NCBI RefSeq assembly: GCF_003945595.2 | Contig: NW_024104620.1 | Span: 1,026,501 to 1,090,500, forward strand | Length of the DNA: 64,000 nt | Source: Pipra filicauda | Lineage: Eukaryota > Chordata > Aves > Passeriformes > Pipridae | Direction: 5' to 3' | Part shown: piece after piece, positions 33,759-46,343 of the stretch | Position numbering within the stretch: position 1 is the stretch's first letter | Layout of the letters: the number at the start of each line of letters is the position of its first letter | Position numbers and translations under genes: made by a program | The notes under the pieces: model-generated | What the model was told of the DNA's origin: nothing | Seen by the model: only the letters and a program-made list of their open reading frames with translations | Database searches by the model: none

Positions 33759-36140
33759 AGGCCCAAAAATATAAATTAAAAATGATTTTTAACGTGCTTC
33801 CTTTTTTTTTTGCCCCAGATGACAAAATTTGGAATACTTGTTTGCCTTTGAGCAGTACCCAGAGTACAAGACACTGTATTCAGTTTTAAATAGGGAAGCT
33901 TAATCTGTAAGAACTTGCCTTTTCCCAAGAGAAAACCACGCACAGAGAAAGAGGAGAGAGAAAAGGAAGTAAAATAGAGAACTGTGGATTTCAGATAACA
34001 TTTAACTATAGTCCAGTAGTACAAAGTTTGAATGATGAACTACGTGCTTGAAGACCAAAAGATAAACTCGATCTCCCCACAGTCATTAACATTACACTTG
34101 ATAGATGCCATGAGAGCAAGCACGGTTTGTGAAAATACTTGAATAAGGGATGATGGCTTTGGTTCACGTAAAGAAGTGGGGTTGCCAACAGGAAAATAGT
34201 GGGAGAGAAATACAAGAAATGTCTAAAGAGATTGGGGGAAAAAAGTTACGTTTACTTTTCAGGAAACCAGTGTTGGTGTTTCATTTCAGCAAGATGCTGT
34301 AATAAATTCCCTGGGGATGCTCAGGAGTCAAATGCACTTTCCAGTATTTTGTTTTCTGTAATAGAGAACTTTTCTGGTTGCCAGCATTTCTCTATTCATC
34401 CTGATACTTAAGTTGTGAGGAGTCCCTCGACCTTGGCAGCTCCAGTTGGGGACTGTTTTGCCTTTCCATGCTCTGGAAAACTTGGGTGAGCTGTGGCACC
34501 TCTTGCCCAGTCATGGCTGCCCTCGCTCAATGGATCTGCTGTTGCTGAAAGAGAAATGGTTGTTTCTCTCCAGATAACTCAAGATCGTGCTCAGTTCAAA
34601 ACAGTTAAGGCAAAATGCAATCAGTCATTTATCTACAAAATTTGAAGTAGTGAAATCCTGGATGGAGACATGGGAGAAACTCTTCGCTTCCTTTGCAAAG
34701 ATTACACTGGAATGGTTTGTCTGCGTGATGTGCTGGAGCCTCTGTTGATGTGGTGGGGGTCAAGTGCTCCCTCTTCAGTGAAGGATAAAACCCTTCTACA
34801 TCTCTTCAGTGACTTGTTGACTAACTCAGTGTAAGGCATCTCCTTGGACCATGCTGTGTAGGAACTATAAAACCAGATATAAATACTTAAAATAAGCATT
34901 ACTCATTACTGATCCTTGACTGAGACCACGTCACAGCGACAGGTACCTGACATGGTGTGACTGACCCACTCCATGTAACCTCTAACAAGCTGTAACACAT
35001 GGATATCTTATTCTAATGAAAAATTTTGGTAACAAAGTTTAGTTTCTGTTGGACAAATGCATATGAAATACAGTCACAAGTGGAAACCTTTCACTGAGCT
35101 AACAGCTTCTCTCACTTCGCAGTCTCTGCACCCCTTTTTCCCCCTCGTTGCTTCTTTCCATGAGCACATCCAAAAGAGGAAATGCGAAACAGGAAAATGT
35201 TGAAACCCATTGAAGTCTGTGTGAGGTTTCTTGGAGACTTAAATGGGAATGCAAAAGCCGGTGGTCCTGTACTAAGCTTTAAATAAATTTTTCACTGTAT
35301 AGAAACAGTGGAACTGGAAAATAGACTGTCAACATGCCTTGAAAGAATTTAAGCAGAAATGAAAAAGCCTAAGTAGAATCTGCTTCCAGCCATTAATATT
35401 ATTATTTTGATATTCCAAATTTTCATATCCTTTTCTTAAACAATTCACAGGATCACAGCCTGAGCTTTTAAAGTATCTTCTTGCTTGTGTAAAGTTTCTA
35501 TTGAAACAGAGCTTAATCTCTGGCTTCACTGATCCTCTGTTTTAGTCAGAGCTGTCACTTACTTCAGGTCAGCTCAGGCACACTATAAATCAGGACCTCC
35601 TCACCAGTCAATCAGTGATTGATTTAGTTTTGCAGCACTCGAAGGCAGTCGGTTTTGGTTTAAAGCTGAGTTAATGTGGCCTAAAAGGCTTGAGCACAAG
35701 GGAGCTTGTGGGTTCTGCAGCCAAGACTGGTGTTACTGGTTTGCAGTAAATAATTGTACATTTAAATGTAGAAATACTTGTGCTTGAGTCTTTTTGTGTC
35801 TCTTTTTTTCCCCTGTGTTAAACTTGAGTTCTTTAAGGCCCTGCTGCTGGACTCCATGTTTAGAGTTGCTTATCTTCCCTAGCGCCTGGCAGTACTTAGG
35901 GATGACAAATCATGTACTCTGGTGAGTGCCTCAGATGGAGATGTATGTGCTAATGGAGCTTTAAAAAATAGCAAAAAAGTATCTTTGCAAAGGCCTTTAA
36001 CATTTCTGCAGAATGATTGGAAATAAGACTAAGTAGAATTTTTATTTTCTTCTGAAGGTATGATAAGCCTTCCTCCCATGCCTTGTCCTGTCTACACCAC
36101 AGCCCATAGGTTGGAAACTCTCAAATCCTTTGTGGTACTG

Positions 36141-36180
36141 ACTAGTGGATAACAAGTGCAACTAGTGGATAACAAGTGCA
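36141..36180. repeat. 20-bp unit repeated twice, exact
   Basis: ACTAGTGGATAACAAGTGCA occurs twice in perfect tandem, so the duplication is recent. Confidence 0.95.
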
Positions 36181-36799
36181 TCGTGGTGGGACTGAACTCT
36201 GTGTGTTCATAATAAAAAGTACTTGGGAGGGACAGAGTTCTCTGATGTGCAGTTTTGATTTTTGTTCCCCATACTGTGTAAAGACTTACTCTCCCATGTT
36301 GATATTCCTGTGAAGGGAAGGCCTGTGTGTATGTCCTGGTGCCTCTCTGGGTTTCAAAGTTAGCTCTTGTCTATGTTCTGTAACCTTTCCATACTCCCAG
36401 AGCGTGGGAAAGCGCTACCAGTGTGAAGATGCTCAACATTTCAGCTTATTAGTAAAAAAAGAAAGATCCCGTAAAAACATCCACTTTTTAAAATGGAACA
36501 AAGTTCAAACTTTTGTAATTGTTTCAAAATTAAATGTGCTTTATAAGTAATAACAAATAAAATCTGTTTTCCTGAGGCAGATGAAACTATAAGGATAACT
36601 GATAGCGAATTAAAGGAAAGTAGGAATAGACTTTGATCTTCCTTTTCCCCCTCTTGCTGTCTCGTGGGTCTTCTGCTGTGGTATTCTCCTGCTTACTTTG
36701 AAATTGCCCCAGGGAGGTTGGTCTGAAGTTATTGTTGCTATGAGGGAAATGTTTTTTGCATTAGAAATATGTGTCATTTGACTAGCCTTGAAAGGTTTT

Positions 36800-36800
<1 letters not shown>

Positions 36801-36839
<39 letters not shown>
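36801..36839. repeat. Poly-T run of 39
   Basis: Uninterrupted T39, by far the longest homopolymer in the window. It could be the A-tail of a minus-strand retroposed sequence lying to its left, but no such body is recognised. The length should be treated as uncertain because sequencing of such runs is error-prone. Confidence 0.9.
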
Positions 36840-37799
36840 CAGTAGTAGCTCCATTTCCAGAATTACAACCAACATCACAGTGTGGGCAAGGAAGGAAATC
36901 TAAGAAATGCATTTTCTGACAGTACTTGGTATTTTTTTGTTTATCAGAATGACTCTGAAATTCTGTTCTCTTGAAACAACGGTGAGGAAATAGTTCTGGT
37001 TTTCTGATTAGAAAAAAGGAAATATTCTGTCTGATCTGGAATGTACTTGGAGCAATTCCAGAGAGATGAGGGATGCTCTGGGTAGCGAAAAGGATCCTGC
37101 AAGGCAGACTGCCCTCGGTGTTCAGCAGAGCATCTCTAACTTACTTAGCTCTTTTATGTCTCAATATTGTGTATCTGCTGAAAGGTGACTGGTGGTGGTG
37201 TGTGCTGGGTTTGCTGCTGGTGTCACTGGATTGATGAATTGGTGCTCCCTGAAGGAGCTTTGCCCTCTGTGCCGACCTGACGCGGCACCGCGGCCACATC
37301 CTCAGCTCTCCTACATGAGCATGAGCAGCAAGCTGCACATTAGCCCAGAAAGGTTCTTTCTGTGCATCTTTAGCTCCTCTAAATATATGCTTGTATATAT
37401 GCCAGAATTTCTGAGTAATTATTCCATTAAAACGTGAATATTTGAAGTAACTAAAACAAATGAGCTGCGATAACATTGTGTATGACTGAATTTGCATAGT
37501 CTGTTTAATAGATATGAATTGTTACTGTGTTTAGTTTAATTTGTCATCATTTGCCCTGCTTTACTCTTGCTTTGGAGGCAAAAAAACTAAGGTCTAAATA
37601 CTTACTCTTCTACAGAGACTTACTGGCACCCGTAAAGGAGTTGGTTGCCTGACTCAGGAATGTGTCTACTCGTGTTTCCACTCCACCTTCTCCTTTCTGT
37701 TGCTTCTTAGTACAATTTAGAGTTTGACCACTGCAATCCTGGAGCAGCAGCAGCTGTAGAGATGAGAATGAACTGGAGCCAGCCCTTGTAGAGCAGTGA

Positions 37800-37882
37800 G
37801 TTAATAATATATTTATAAGGATACTATATATAGGTACTTTGATATCAATATATACTATTAAATAATATATAATGTATTTACA
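37800..37882. repeat. AT-rich low-complexity tract
   Basis: Nearly pure A/T with repeated TATA and ATAATATAT words. A possible base-unpairing or polymorphic region, with no coding potential. Confidence 0.8.
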
Positions 37883-38618
37883 GGAAAGAAATTTCAGCTC
37901 TGCAGAGGCAATTGCAGGTACAATTATGTGGCAACAAGCATCACATGTAGGTTGTAGGTATTGGTAATGTTAGTCCATTTAAAAACAAGGGGAAAATTGC
38001 TGTAAGTGTCCAGAGTGGGCTAAATGCCATCTGGATTCTTAACAAATCTTGCAGCAGGTTATAAAATTGTTCAGAGGAACCTTTTGAGGTAGTAAACAGA
38101 ATTTTAAAGCCTGCAGACTTTGAACTTGAGAATTGGAGCATCTTCTGAGAGAGATTGGAAGGTGTAGGAGATGCAGTGTTTTAGTGAGCTACGCCTAAAA
38201 TGGGTCCCATGTGAAGCTCAGGATTATTGGAAACCTCTCCACCAAGTGTTGGGAATATTTGTTCAGCCTTGCCTTCTTTAATAGAAGAAGTTATGGTTGT
38301 ATGATAGGACTTTAGAGATTAAATATTGGTCTTTGATTATATGGAAGAAAATGAGAGCTACTCAGCAGTGTGGAAGATTGGTCTTCACCTCCACTAAGGC
38401 AGGTGGTTATGGGCAGAAGCCAGAAATCCCTCTGTAAATGTTAACACTTATTAAAATCAATGTTTTTCCGTCTGAAGTTCCAGCCATGTTAAGGGGTAAA
38501 AGGGGAAGAAAAGGTTAATCAGTTACTGGTATAAACAACATGTTGGCTCATAAGGCAATAATTTATTTCTTTCCAAAGGCATTAAGGTATAAGTGTGTTT
38601 TCGAGTTCACATACGCAA

Positions 38619-38716
38619 TCAAAACCAAATGACAACAAAACTACAAACAAACCGACCAATAAAACTCCAACCCCCCCAAACAAACTGAGGAAACTCCCTG
38701 AAAAAAAAACAACCCA
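38619..38716. repeat. A/C-rich low-complexity tract
   Basis: Repeats of CAAAC-, CCAAT- and AAAACT-like words with almost no G or T on the + strand, ending in an A9 run. A degenerate simple repeat. Confidence 0.75.
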
Positions 38717-39176
38717 GAGGTCAGATGAACTGACTGCTTTGACCTGGGAGGTCTTGTCCCATCACCTCAGATTTAAGCTGATTGTTTTTACAGACAATTA
38801 CTTTAAGATTGTTCTTCTTTGACATAATGTAGTAAGTAGTAGGATAAAAAGAAAACCACCGATGGCAGAACCAGGAAGAGCAGTTGAGCCTAAGGGAGTT
38901 GGGGCTCGGTACCAGCAGGGATGTCTTAGGTGACCACTGTGCTGGAAGCAGTGCTGGACACTTGCAGGACATGCATTTGGGGGCACATCCCTCTCCTGAG
39001 GCTTTGGAGAGAAGCTGCTACTGCCCTGATTTCTTCTGGCTACAAAGTGCTGCTGCCAACCCCACTTTTTCTTGGCTCCCTAAGGGTTCCTTCTGAGGAG
39101 AAGCAACCACAAGAGCTGCTGGCAAGGACCCGGTGCTCCCTTCAAGTGTTTCTTAATCAGTTCCCTCATTACTCTG

Positions 39177-39437
39177 TCACAGCTCCATCCTGGTAACCTC
39201 TGACAGGGATCCTTCCCTCAAAACAACCTGACTTTGAATGAGGATAATACTCTGCTCGATGATGATGATGGATTCACGAGCGTTATTTGACATATATTTC
39301 ATGTTAAAATTAATGTCGTCTTTGATGTCGTGAAGGTTGAGTTCAGAGGAGATAATTGATTCCCGAGCTGAAAAGATGTCTTCAAAGTGCTTGGCAGTGA
39401 CTGGTAGCTCAGGCTGCAGTGGTGTCCTGGCTGTCAT
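39177..39437 (-). other. Coding-like minus-strand ORF of 86 codons
   Basis: ATG to TGA on the minus strand, with an in-frame stop 24 nt before the ATG. The middle is rich in GAC, ATC, AAC and GAA codons and encodes a segment including HDIKDDINFNMKY, with strong purine-first, pyrimidine-third bias and kept CpGs (GCTCGTGAA, CTTCACGACATC). No known domain comes to mind. Splice sites at both ends are weak (CACTGCAG as acceptor; GTCAG|GTTGTT or CAGAG|GTTACC as donor). It may be an exon, an exon remnant, or a conserved non-coding element. Confidence 0.22.
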
Positions 39438-40495
39438 TCCAGTTGCAGACCAGCCTTACAGTCTGATGGGTAAAGTACCAAAACTGGAAATGTCACATGA
39501 ACACACGAAAACTGCAAAGACCGGGTGGTTTGGGAGTTTTTTTGCCTTTAAACCAAAAGATCCAGGATTTCTTAAATTTGTAAACATGACTGTATCATCT
39601 TTTTTCATTTAGAGCTATATAAATTATTAAATTATATGTGGGAAAAATAGATAACTTATTTGCAGTTAGTACTAGATAATTTACTAGCTACTTGCCTTTT
39701 TTAATGTGTAGGATTATTATTTTAGAATTAAAAAAATGTCACCTCCGGAAACTTTTTTGAATTTGATTTTATAGTGAAGGTTCAGGTACTCATCCTTGGA
39801 AATTCAGGGTGGTGAAGCAGATGTGAAATGGCTCCTGCATCCTCTAATTCTGGGTGGAAATACCACAGATCGCTGATCACTTATGTTAGTTGCATAATCA
39901 AAATTTTTGGAAGGTTTTTGCCCAATAGCAAAGAATTCTGACACTAACAGCTTCAATCTGTGATGTGAAAGCTTTGTGTGGTGGAAACTACCATTGCTAA
40001 GGTGGAATTGCCTCCTGTTACAGCACTGGGCACGTAGGAATGCAGGTAGAAAGTGTGATTAAATTCAGAATATGTTGTTTATTACAACTGATTGCAAATT
40101 CAGTAGAAAGGGACTCTTTCTATAGCTGAATAACTCTTGAGAATCCAGATGCAATGGAGAGCTTTAATCTGAGGTCTCAGGCTCTGGATTTTTGCCTTTT
40201 ATTTTTCTGCATCTGAAAGGAAAGTGGAACTTGAATAGGTATCATTTGGTGCATGTCGGTGTAGGGATGTATTAGAGGCACAAATTGTGCTTCCATGTTT
40301 CTGCAATAATTTTTCTTTTTCCTTTGGGATGGATGTCTTTGATCTGAAGGTTTGACTATTCCCACCTTAGCTCCTAGAATGGTGGAGTCCAGTTATCTAG
40401 AATGCTGTCATTGGTGGGCACTGTCAGCAAAATCAATAGGAATCTCAAAATACTTAGTACTGACCATGACATAACCAAGTTTATGTGAAGGTTCG

Positions 40496-40623
40496 GTTAT
40501 TAAATAAGTATTTAAAGTCTTTTCAGTGATACCTCTCACTATAAACGTGCTATGACAGATTTAGTTATTTAATAAGTATTTAAAGTGTTTTAAATGATAC
40601 CTTTCACTATAATCGTGCTATGA
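40496..40623. repeat. 68-bp tandem duplication, two copies
   Basis: Copies start at 40496 and 40564. Over their first 60 bases I count 54 identities. Each copy includes AATAAGTATTTAAAGT and CGTGCTATGA, with a kept CpG. About 10% divergence makes this an old local duplication. Confidence 0.85.
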
Positions 40624-41652
40624 GGGATGAAATGACATCTTTAAAGTTTTGTTTCAAAATTCTTCCGTATTTTCCTGAAGAGCTGAGTGTATTTTCCTTG
40701 CTACTTGATTGAGGCCAGCAAAATTATTATTTTAATCCATTTCTTCTATAAAGTAGTAATACAGTAATGTGCAGCAGTTACTGACAGGATATTAATTAAT
40801 TGTAATATTGTTATTAACAAAATTCTAATAACTTTAAATACATCTTTGTCATATTAAACGTTCATGCATAAGTACGATGGGAAAGGTGGTTTTCAAATTC
40901 AAGGAAAGTACCAAAGAATGCTATTTGTCCCTAATTAAATATTGAGCACTCTTGTATTAAATATTTAATTGGCCTGCTGTTCTGCACTGAAGTGGTGGAG
41001 CAATGATAAAACCCTGCATTTGCATTCAAAGACTGTTTTGGGGCAGTTAAGTGACCTGTTGCTAAATTAATTCAAAAGAAGGAAGGGACTTAAATAAAAA
41101 TACCTTTAGTGTGTTCCCACCACTGCTGCTCCAGAGAAAGAACCCTTGTTAATCTACACCAGGGCTCTTCTGAGCCATTTTATATATAAGTGCACTGAGA
41201 CCTGTTTCTGGCTTTTGTGAAGAAGTCCAGGAAGTTTGGAAAGTCCATAAGGCATGTGAGGAAAAGCAGGAAACACTCCTTTTGTGCAAGAAGTCTGTGT
41301 GAAAATTGGTATTAAGCCCTTGCAAATTGAAATGGTTCAGGATGATAGTGTTTTTGTCAATTTTACAGACTGCTTTGAAGCAGATAGTTACCAGAAGAAG
41401 CAAAGATTCTCTTTCACAACGCGTGAAATAGTCCTTGTATGATGAGGGGAAAATGTAAAGACAAAGGGGAGGTAGCAGGGAAAACACAGCTGAGCACTAC
41501 ATATATTTAGTTTAAACAGGTATCTGCACTATAGATGGTGTAAAGGCAGAGCTTTAGACAGGAAATACTGGAGCACCCTGGGACATTGTCGTGGGCCCAT
41601 AAGGCCCTCAGGAAAATCAAAATGTGCATGTGGTGTGAGGCTGTGTCATGTC

Positions 41653-41693
41653 AAAGGCCATCCAGTTCCAACCCCTCACAGTGGGCAGGGACT
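41653..41693 (-). mobile_element. Short CR1 fragment, minus strand
   Basis: AAAGGCCATCCAGTTCCAAC and CACAGTGGGCAGGGAC are the reverse complement of a CR1 3' UTR block near the tail. The terminal repeat itself is lost. Confidence 0.75.
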
Positions 41694-44011
41694 CACCCAT
41701 AACATGGGGACAGAAGCTTTATTATGAACCTAGAGGTTGTTCCCAAGATGCTTTGAGGAATGGGGATGTGTTGGGAATGTGTTGTTCCAGACACCACGAG
41801 AGGCAACACGATGGCTCTGCTTATCCTCTCTTGTCCATCCTTTCTCTCCCGCCCCTCCCTAAATAACTGACAAAGAGAAGGGGAGATCAACTCCACATCT
41901 CAGGGTGAATGATCATTTGACATCAGGTGACCTGGGCACACGTTTGTCCAAATTTACTTTTGCCTGGAAATTGAGAGAGGGTTTAAACCAGAAATAGGAG
42001 ATGTCCCAGAATGGCATTGTAGTCTGAGGGATTTTGTATCTGAGTCTCTCTGCTGCTGTACCCAGGGAGTTTCACTCTCTGGCTTATAACTTTGGGTGTG
42101 TGGATTTTTATGGGGTTTTGTTTTGTTGTCAACAGTGTGTTGAAGTTGGGTCACAGCAGATGCGTGCTGGTGTCTGTGGGCTTGAATTAATTGGATTCTG
42201 AGGTTTAAGGAATGGAAAGCATGTTCATCTGGAGCAAAGAAAGCTGAGATTTTTGACTTTCTGTAGCATGTGGGGTCATGCATGTTCTCAGACCATCTGG
42301 GTGTTTGGCCTAAGAGATGGTGATGCCCACGATCTGTTCTGTATTTCTGTTCCACACTGCAGTCCTGACTACTGCCCTTTACTCTGGGCTTGGTTTTTTG
42401 CTGGGTGTTTGAAGTGGATTGTAGTTTGAGGAGACATTTTATGGACCTGTAGGTTAAACTTCTACCATACCTTTCAGTGGCTGTGGGGCTGAGCTCAGTG
42501 ATGCAGGTAGTTCTTCCTTTTTTATGTTTTTCCAATGTATTTTTTTTTCCCCTAAGGAGAAATGTTGTTTATTACTATTGTAATAAATTTTTGTGGTTGA
42601 ATTAATGAAATCTAAAAAGAATTCCTGTTTTTCATTGGGATGTCGTAAAGCTGCACTTTTTAATAGATGTGAGTTATTGTAAAAAGTAGCAAGACTTAGT
42701 AAAAATGGACATAGTGCTGTGCAAGTGTGCTAGTATACTATAAATTCAGCTGGTACAGCACATCCTGGCCTTTAATAGTTTTATTATTCTGTTTGTTGGT
42801 CATTTCTGAGCAAAGAGCATCAAAAAGGACTACATAAAATGCTGTTCCTTAAAGACCAGTGAGTTTGAGTGCACTCTCATATGCAGGATAGAAAGGGAAA
42901 TGTTTCAGTTAAGACAGTGAATTGAAACTTGTGCTTATTCCTCATGTGGAAAACTGAAGTCCACTGAGTGGGAAAGGCTACCTAAGATTCATATTTGTTT
43001 TTGTAATGCTATATGTTGAGAGATGTGTCCCTTTGTGAAGATAGTTTGTATTACAGAGTGAGATTCAGTTGTTCCTCTGACTTTGCAACAGATGGCCCAT
43101 GAATCCTTCCTCGCATTTCTGAATTGCACAGATACACCCAGAGGGACAGATCCCATCATTTGAATATCTAAAACTTTTTCCAACATCCTAATGCAAAATA
43201 CCTTTTTATCAGAAAACCCCAATTGCAACAGAAACAGCTTAATGAAATACTGTGGGCTTGACTGAAGTTCTTCAGTAATTTTTTCAATGTTCACAGTGGA
43301 ATTTCTGGTATGTCACCAGTGAGTCCGTAGCTGGTAGGATGGGGGTGAGGATGTACTTAGGAAGAGGGATGCCTGCATTCAGATCCACTCTGCTTGGCTT
43401 CATTTAGATGTAGGACTTGGATTAATATTCTGGGATTCGGTTGAGTATTTTGCATATGGAGCTGCGGTGAGGTGTTTCTCTCTCATGTTTTTGATGTAAA
43501 ATATATGTGAGAAGGATAACCTCCGTAATCCATCAGAACATTAAAAAGTTGCAGGATGAAATAAACCACTCCAGTTCAGTCTTAATGACAGTCACAGATG
43601 AACCCTGTAGCTCCCAGGTGCATAAGACAAGACTTATAACTGGGAAAGCTGCTTTAATTTGGCTTGAAATGTGGTCCGTCAGGAAGCCTTATAAGCAACT
43701 TTAGCTGTATTATGCAATGGAATGAAGCTATTACTAATCTAATTGCCTAGATTTTCATTAATAATGCAAAATTCCCTGCTTTTTCATTCCTTCAGGTGAT
43801 TAACTGGAGATTTTTCTCAGCAGTCTCCTCTCTGTTTTGAAAGAGGTGCAATGAACAGTCCAATAGATCTTTATCTTTCCTTTAGAGAAAAGGAATTGAT
43901 GTGATTAACCTTTAGTGAAGCTTCCATGACTGTTAACATCTGATGTGGTAGCTGTGCTGAGCCAGTGCTGAACTTTTGGGAAGAAGGTTAATGACTGATC
44001 CTCTGTCCTGA
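41694..44011. other. Non-coding stretch, no recognisable gene
   Basis: Single-copy DNA. The 193-codon minus-strand frame at 41954-42535 is the longest here but is rich in Ser, Thr, Gln and His with no recognised domain. The 101-codon minus frame at 42989-43294 is likewise unassigned. No repeat family seen. Confidence 0.55.
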
Positions 44012-44358
44012 GGTTCTGGGAAGACCTTAGAGCTCCTTGCAGCACCTAAAGGGGCTCCAGAAGAGCTGGAGAGGGACTTTGGATAAGAGCATGCATAGGT
44101 CAAGGGGGGATGGCTTCACACTGACAGGGGGCAGGGTTAGATGGGATATTGGGAAGGAATTCTTGGCTGTGAGGGTGGTGAGGCCCCGACACAGGTTCCA
44201 GAGAAGCTGTGGCTGCCCCATCCCTGGAAGTGTTCAAGGCTGGATTGGATGGGGCTTGGAGCAACCTGGTTTAGTGGAAGGTGTCCCTGCCCATGGCAGG
44301 GGGTTGGGACTGGATCGTCTTTAAGGTCCCTTCCAACCCAGACCATTCTGTAATTCTA
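44012..44358 (+). mobile_element. CR1 LINE fragment, about 350 bp, plus strand
   Basis: Covers the CR1 3' region in order: GAGCTCCTTGCAGCACCTAA, GAGCTGGAGAGGGACTTTGG, the AAGGAATTCTTGGCTGTGAG block, GAAGCTGTGGCTGCCCCATC, GTGTCCCTGCCCATGGCAGG, and the tail CCTTCCAACCCAGACCATTC. Well preserved but without intact coding capacity. Confidence 0.97.
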
Positions 44359-45967
44359 AGTTGATCTCCCATGATTTAAATATAGATCCGAGAGCGAGTC
44401 GGAGATTGTTGGATTTTCACTGCTTTTCACTTCAAAACTCCAGCAGAACTTGGGTGACAGAACCTGCACTGAGATTATTAAATTTAGATAAACGGGCAAC
44501 TCAGAGTTCCAGGGGTGTAATTTTAGCAGGATGCTGGGGTAATACCATGAAGTGTGACAGCAAAGCTTGAGGAGTTCATGGAGTTAGCAAAAGCTGGAGG
44601 TGGTGTGGGATGGTGGAGATGGCCTCATTGTCTCAAATATGATGGCTGATGCTTAAATTTTACCTAGAACAGAGTCCCTGGGTGTGCCCTGGTACGATGG
44701 GTTTTGTAGGAGGGCTGCAGTTTGTTGGCTGAATTACTAATGGCCATGGTGGGATCTTTCTCTGTGAATTACCTTTCCCTCTCTGGATTAGTGCCACTGC
44801 CTTAACAAAGCATGAAAACTGCTAATTGCTAAAACTAACAGCTTACATTTGTGTGTGGCCATCAAAGAAATGTTGTGTATAAACCATGTGTGATATGTTG
44901 TGGCCCTTAATTGGCTTTTATTGGTTTGTCTTAATGATGGTCCGTACTTAACATAATCACAGGAATCCTTTTATCTGAGTAAGGATCCATGAGCAGGGTA
45001 TCTGGGTAAAGGCACTGACTGTTCCTTCCATTCAAAACGTTGCTGTGCTCCAGCTGCCACATGAAATACAAAATTCTCAAATGTAGTATTTCTTAGAATA
45101 TATTTTTGTAGAGTTGTTTCTATGCCAGTTGTTATTTCCTGTGCAAATGGCATGGTGAAAGTCAAATGGGTGAATGTTTCCTTAGGCTGAAGATGCTTAA
45201 CAGAGCAACTGTTGCTGACTTTAGAACAATGCCTCAACTTTTTAACACGATTTTAAATGTTTAAATAGGAAAAAAATGCTGTGAGATTGTATAATCAATG
45301 CAACCAATAGGTTTTGAGAAATAATGTTTTATTGAAAGTACTACTTTTTTCAGGTTTCAATCCATAATCATTGGTTTTTTCCATAAGTACATATTCATTA
45401 TTTTGTGCAGCCAGCCTTGAATTAAAGGGCTGATGGAATAAATCTAGTGCTAAACTATTGCTTTACTTTTCTAAATATAACGTTGAATCTGGGGATACAT
45501 CTTAAGTGCAGAGTTGTGCATACCATGGTTGTCAGAACTGAAGTAGCCTGTGAGCTGCAACTTTGAAACAACGGTTGTAACTGCTGTGATCTTGCTGTTC
45601 ATCTGTAAAAGAGAGGAAAACTTGACAGCATGTCTGTGGAAGTTAAACTGGAGCTTATACTTAAGCCCTGGCAATCATAAAACAATGTATTTTTTGGACT
45701 CAGCCCCTCCTGCAGTAGGACATCTCGTAGGATGTGTTCACGAGTGAACTCTGGAGAGCCTCAGTGCTGTGTGTGCTGTTCTGTCCTGGTGCTTTGGCTC
45801 AGTGTTATATCCTTGTAGTCACTGGAGTGTTTTGTGCCTTCTCCAGCTTCTCCTGTATCCTCAGGGTTCAGAAGCTGAACAAACAGAGGTGTTCATTAAC
45901 TTGGTTCCTTGCCCTGCTACTTTTTCCTGGAGTGAGTACAAGGGTGATGGAGTGAGTCCAAGGATAG
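44359..45967. other. Non-coding spacer between two CR1 copies
   Basis: AT-leaning single-copy DNA. Overlapping short frames at 45734-46089 run into the next CR1 and have no recognised domain. Confidence 0.55.
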
Positions 45968-46343
45968 GGAGCAAGTCCAGAGGAGGCCACGAAGATGCTC
46001 TGGGAGCTGGAGCCCCTCTGCTATGGAGAAAGACTGAGAGAGGTGGAGGTGTGCAGCCTGGAGAAGAGAAAGCTCTGTGTAGACCTTAGAGCCCCTTCCA
46101 GTGCCTAAACAGGCTCCAGGAGAGCTGGAGAGGAACTTTGGACAAAGTGCATGGAGTGACAGGTCACTGGCACAGGTTGCCCAGAGAAGCTGTGGCTGCC
46201 CCATCCCTGGAATTGTCCAAGGCCAGGTTGGATGGGGCTTGGAGCAACCTGGTTTAGTGGAAGGTGTCACTGCCTATGGCAGGGGGGCTGGAATGAGGTG
46301 ATCTCCAAGGTCCCTTCCAACCCAAACCCTTCTATGAGTCTGT
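45968..46343 (+). mobile_element. CR1 LINE fragment, internally deleted, plus strand
   Basis: Begins around GCAAGTCCAGAGGAGGCCAC, reaches further 5' than the copy at 44012, and ends with CCTTCCAACCCAAACCCTTC and a decayed tail. Compared with the 44012 copy, about 95-100 bp are missing: sequence jumps near 46166 from ACAGGTCA directly to CTGGCACAGGTTGCC. This looks like a deletion after or during insertion. Confidence 0.95.

Larger units (their letters stand above)
33759..41652. other. Presumed intron or intergenic DNA, no recognised exon
   Basis: About 8 kb with no clear CR1 and many small tandem or low-complexity tracts, listed separately. One minus-strand frame with coding-like codons lies at 39177-39437. 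A small CpG-bearing patch lies at about 37270-37300 (GACGCGGCACCGCGGCC). Nothing else could be assigned. Confidence 0.55.

Noticed and set aside
41954..42535. Minus-strand frame of 193 codons
   Set aside because: Long, but no domain, no coding-type codon pattern and no convincing splice sites; kept only as a note.
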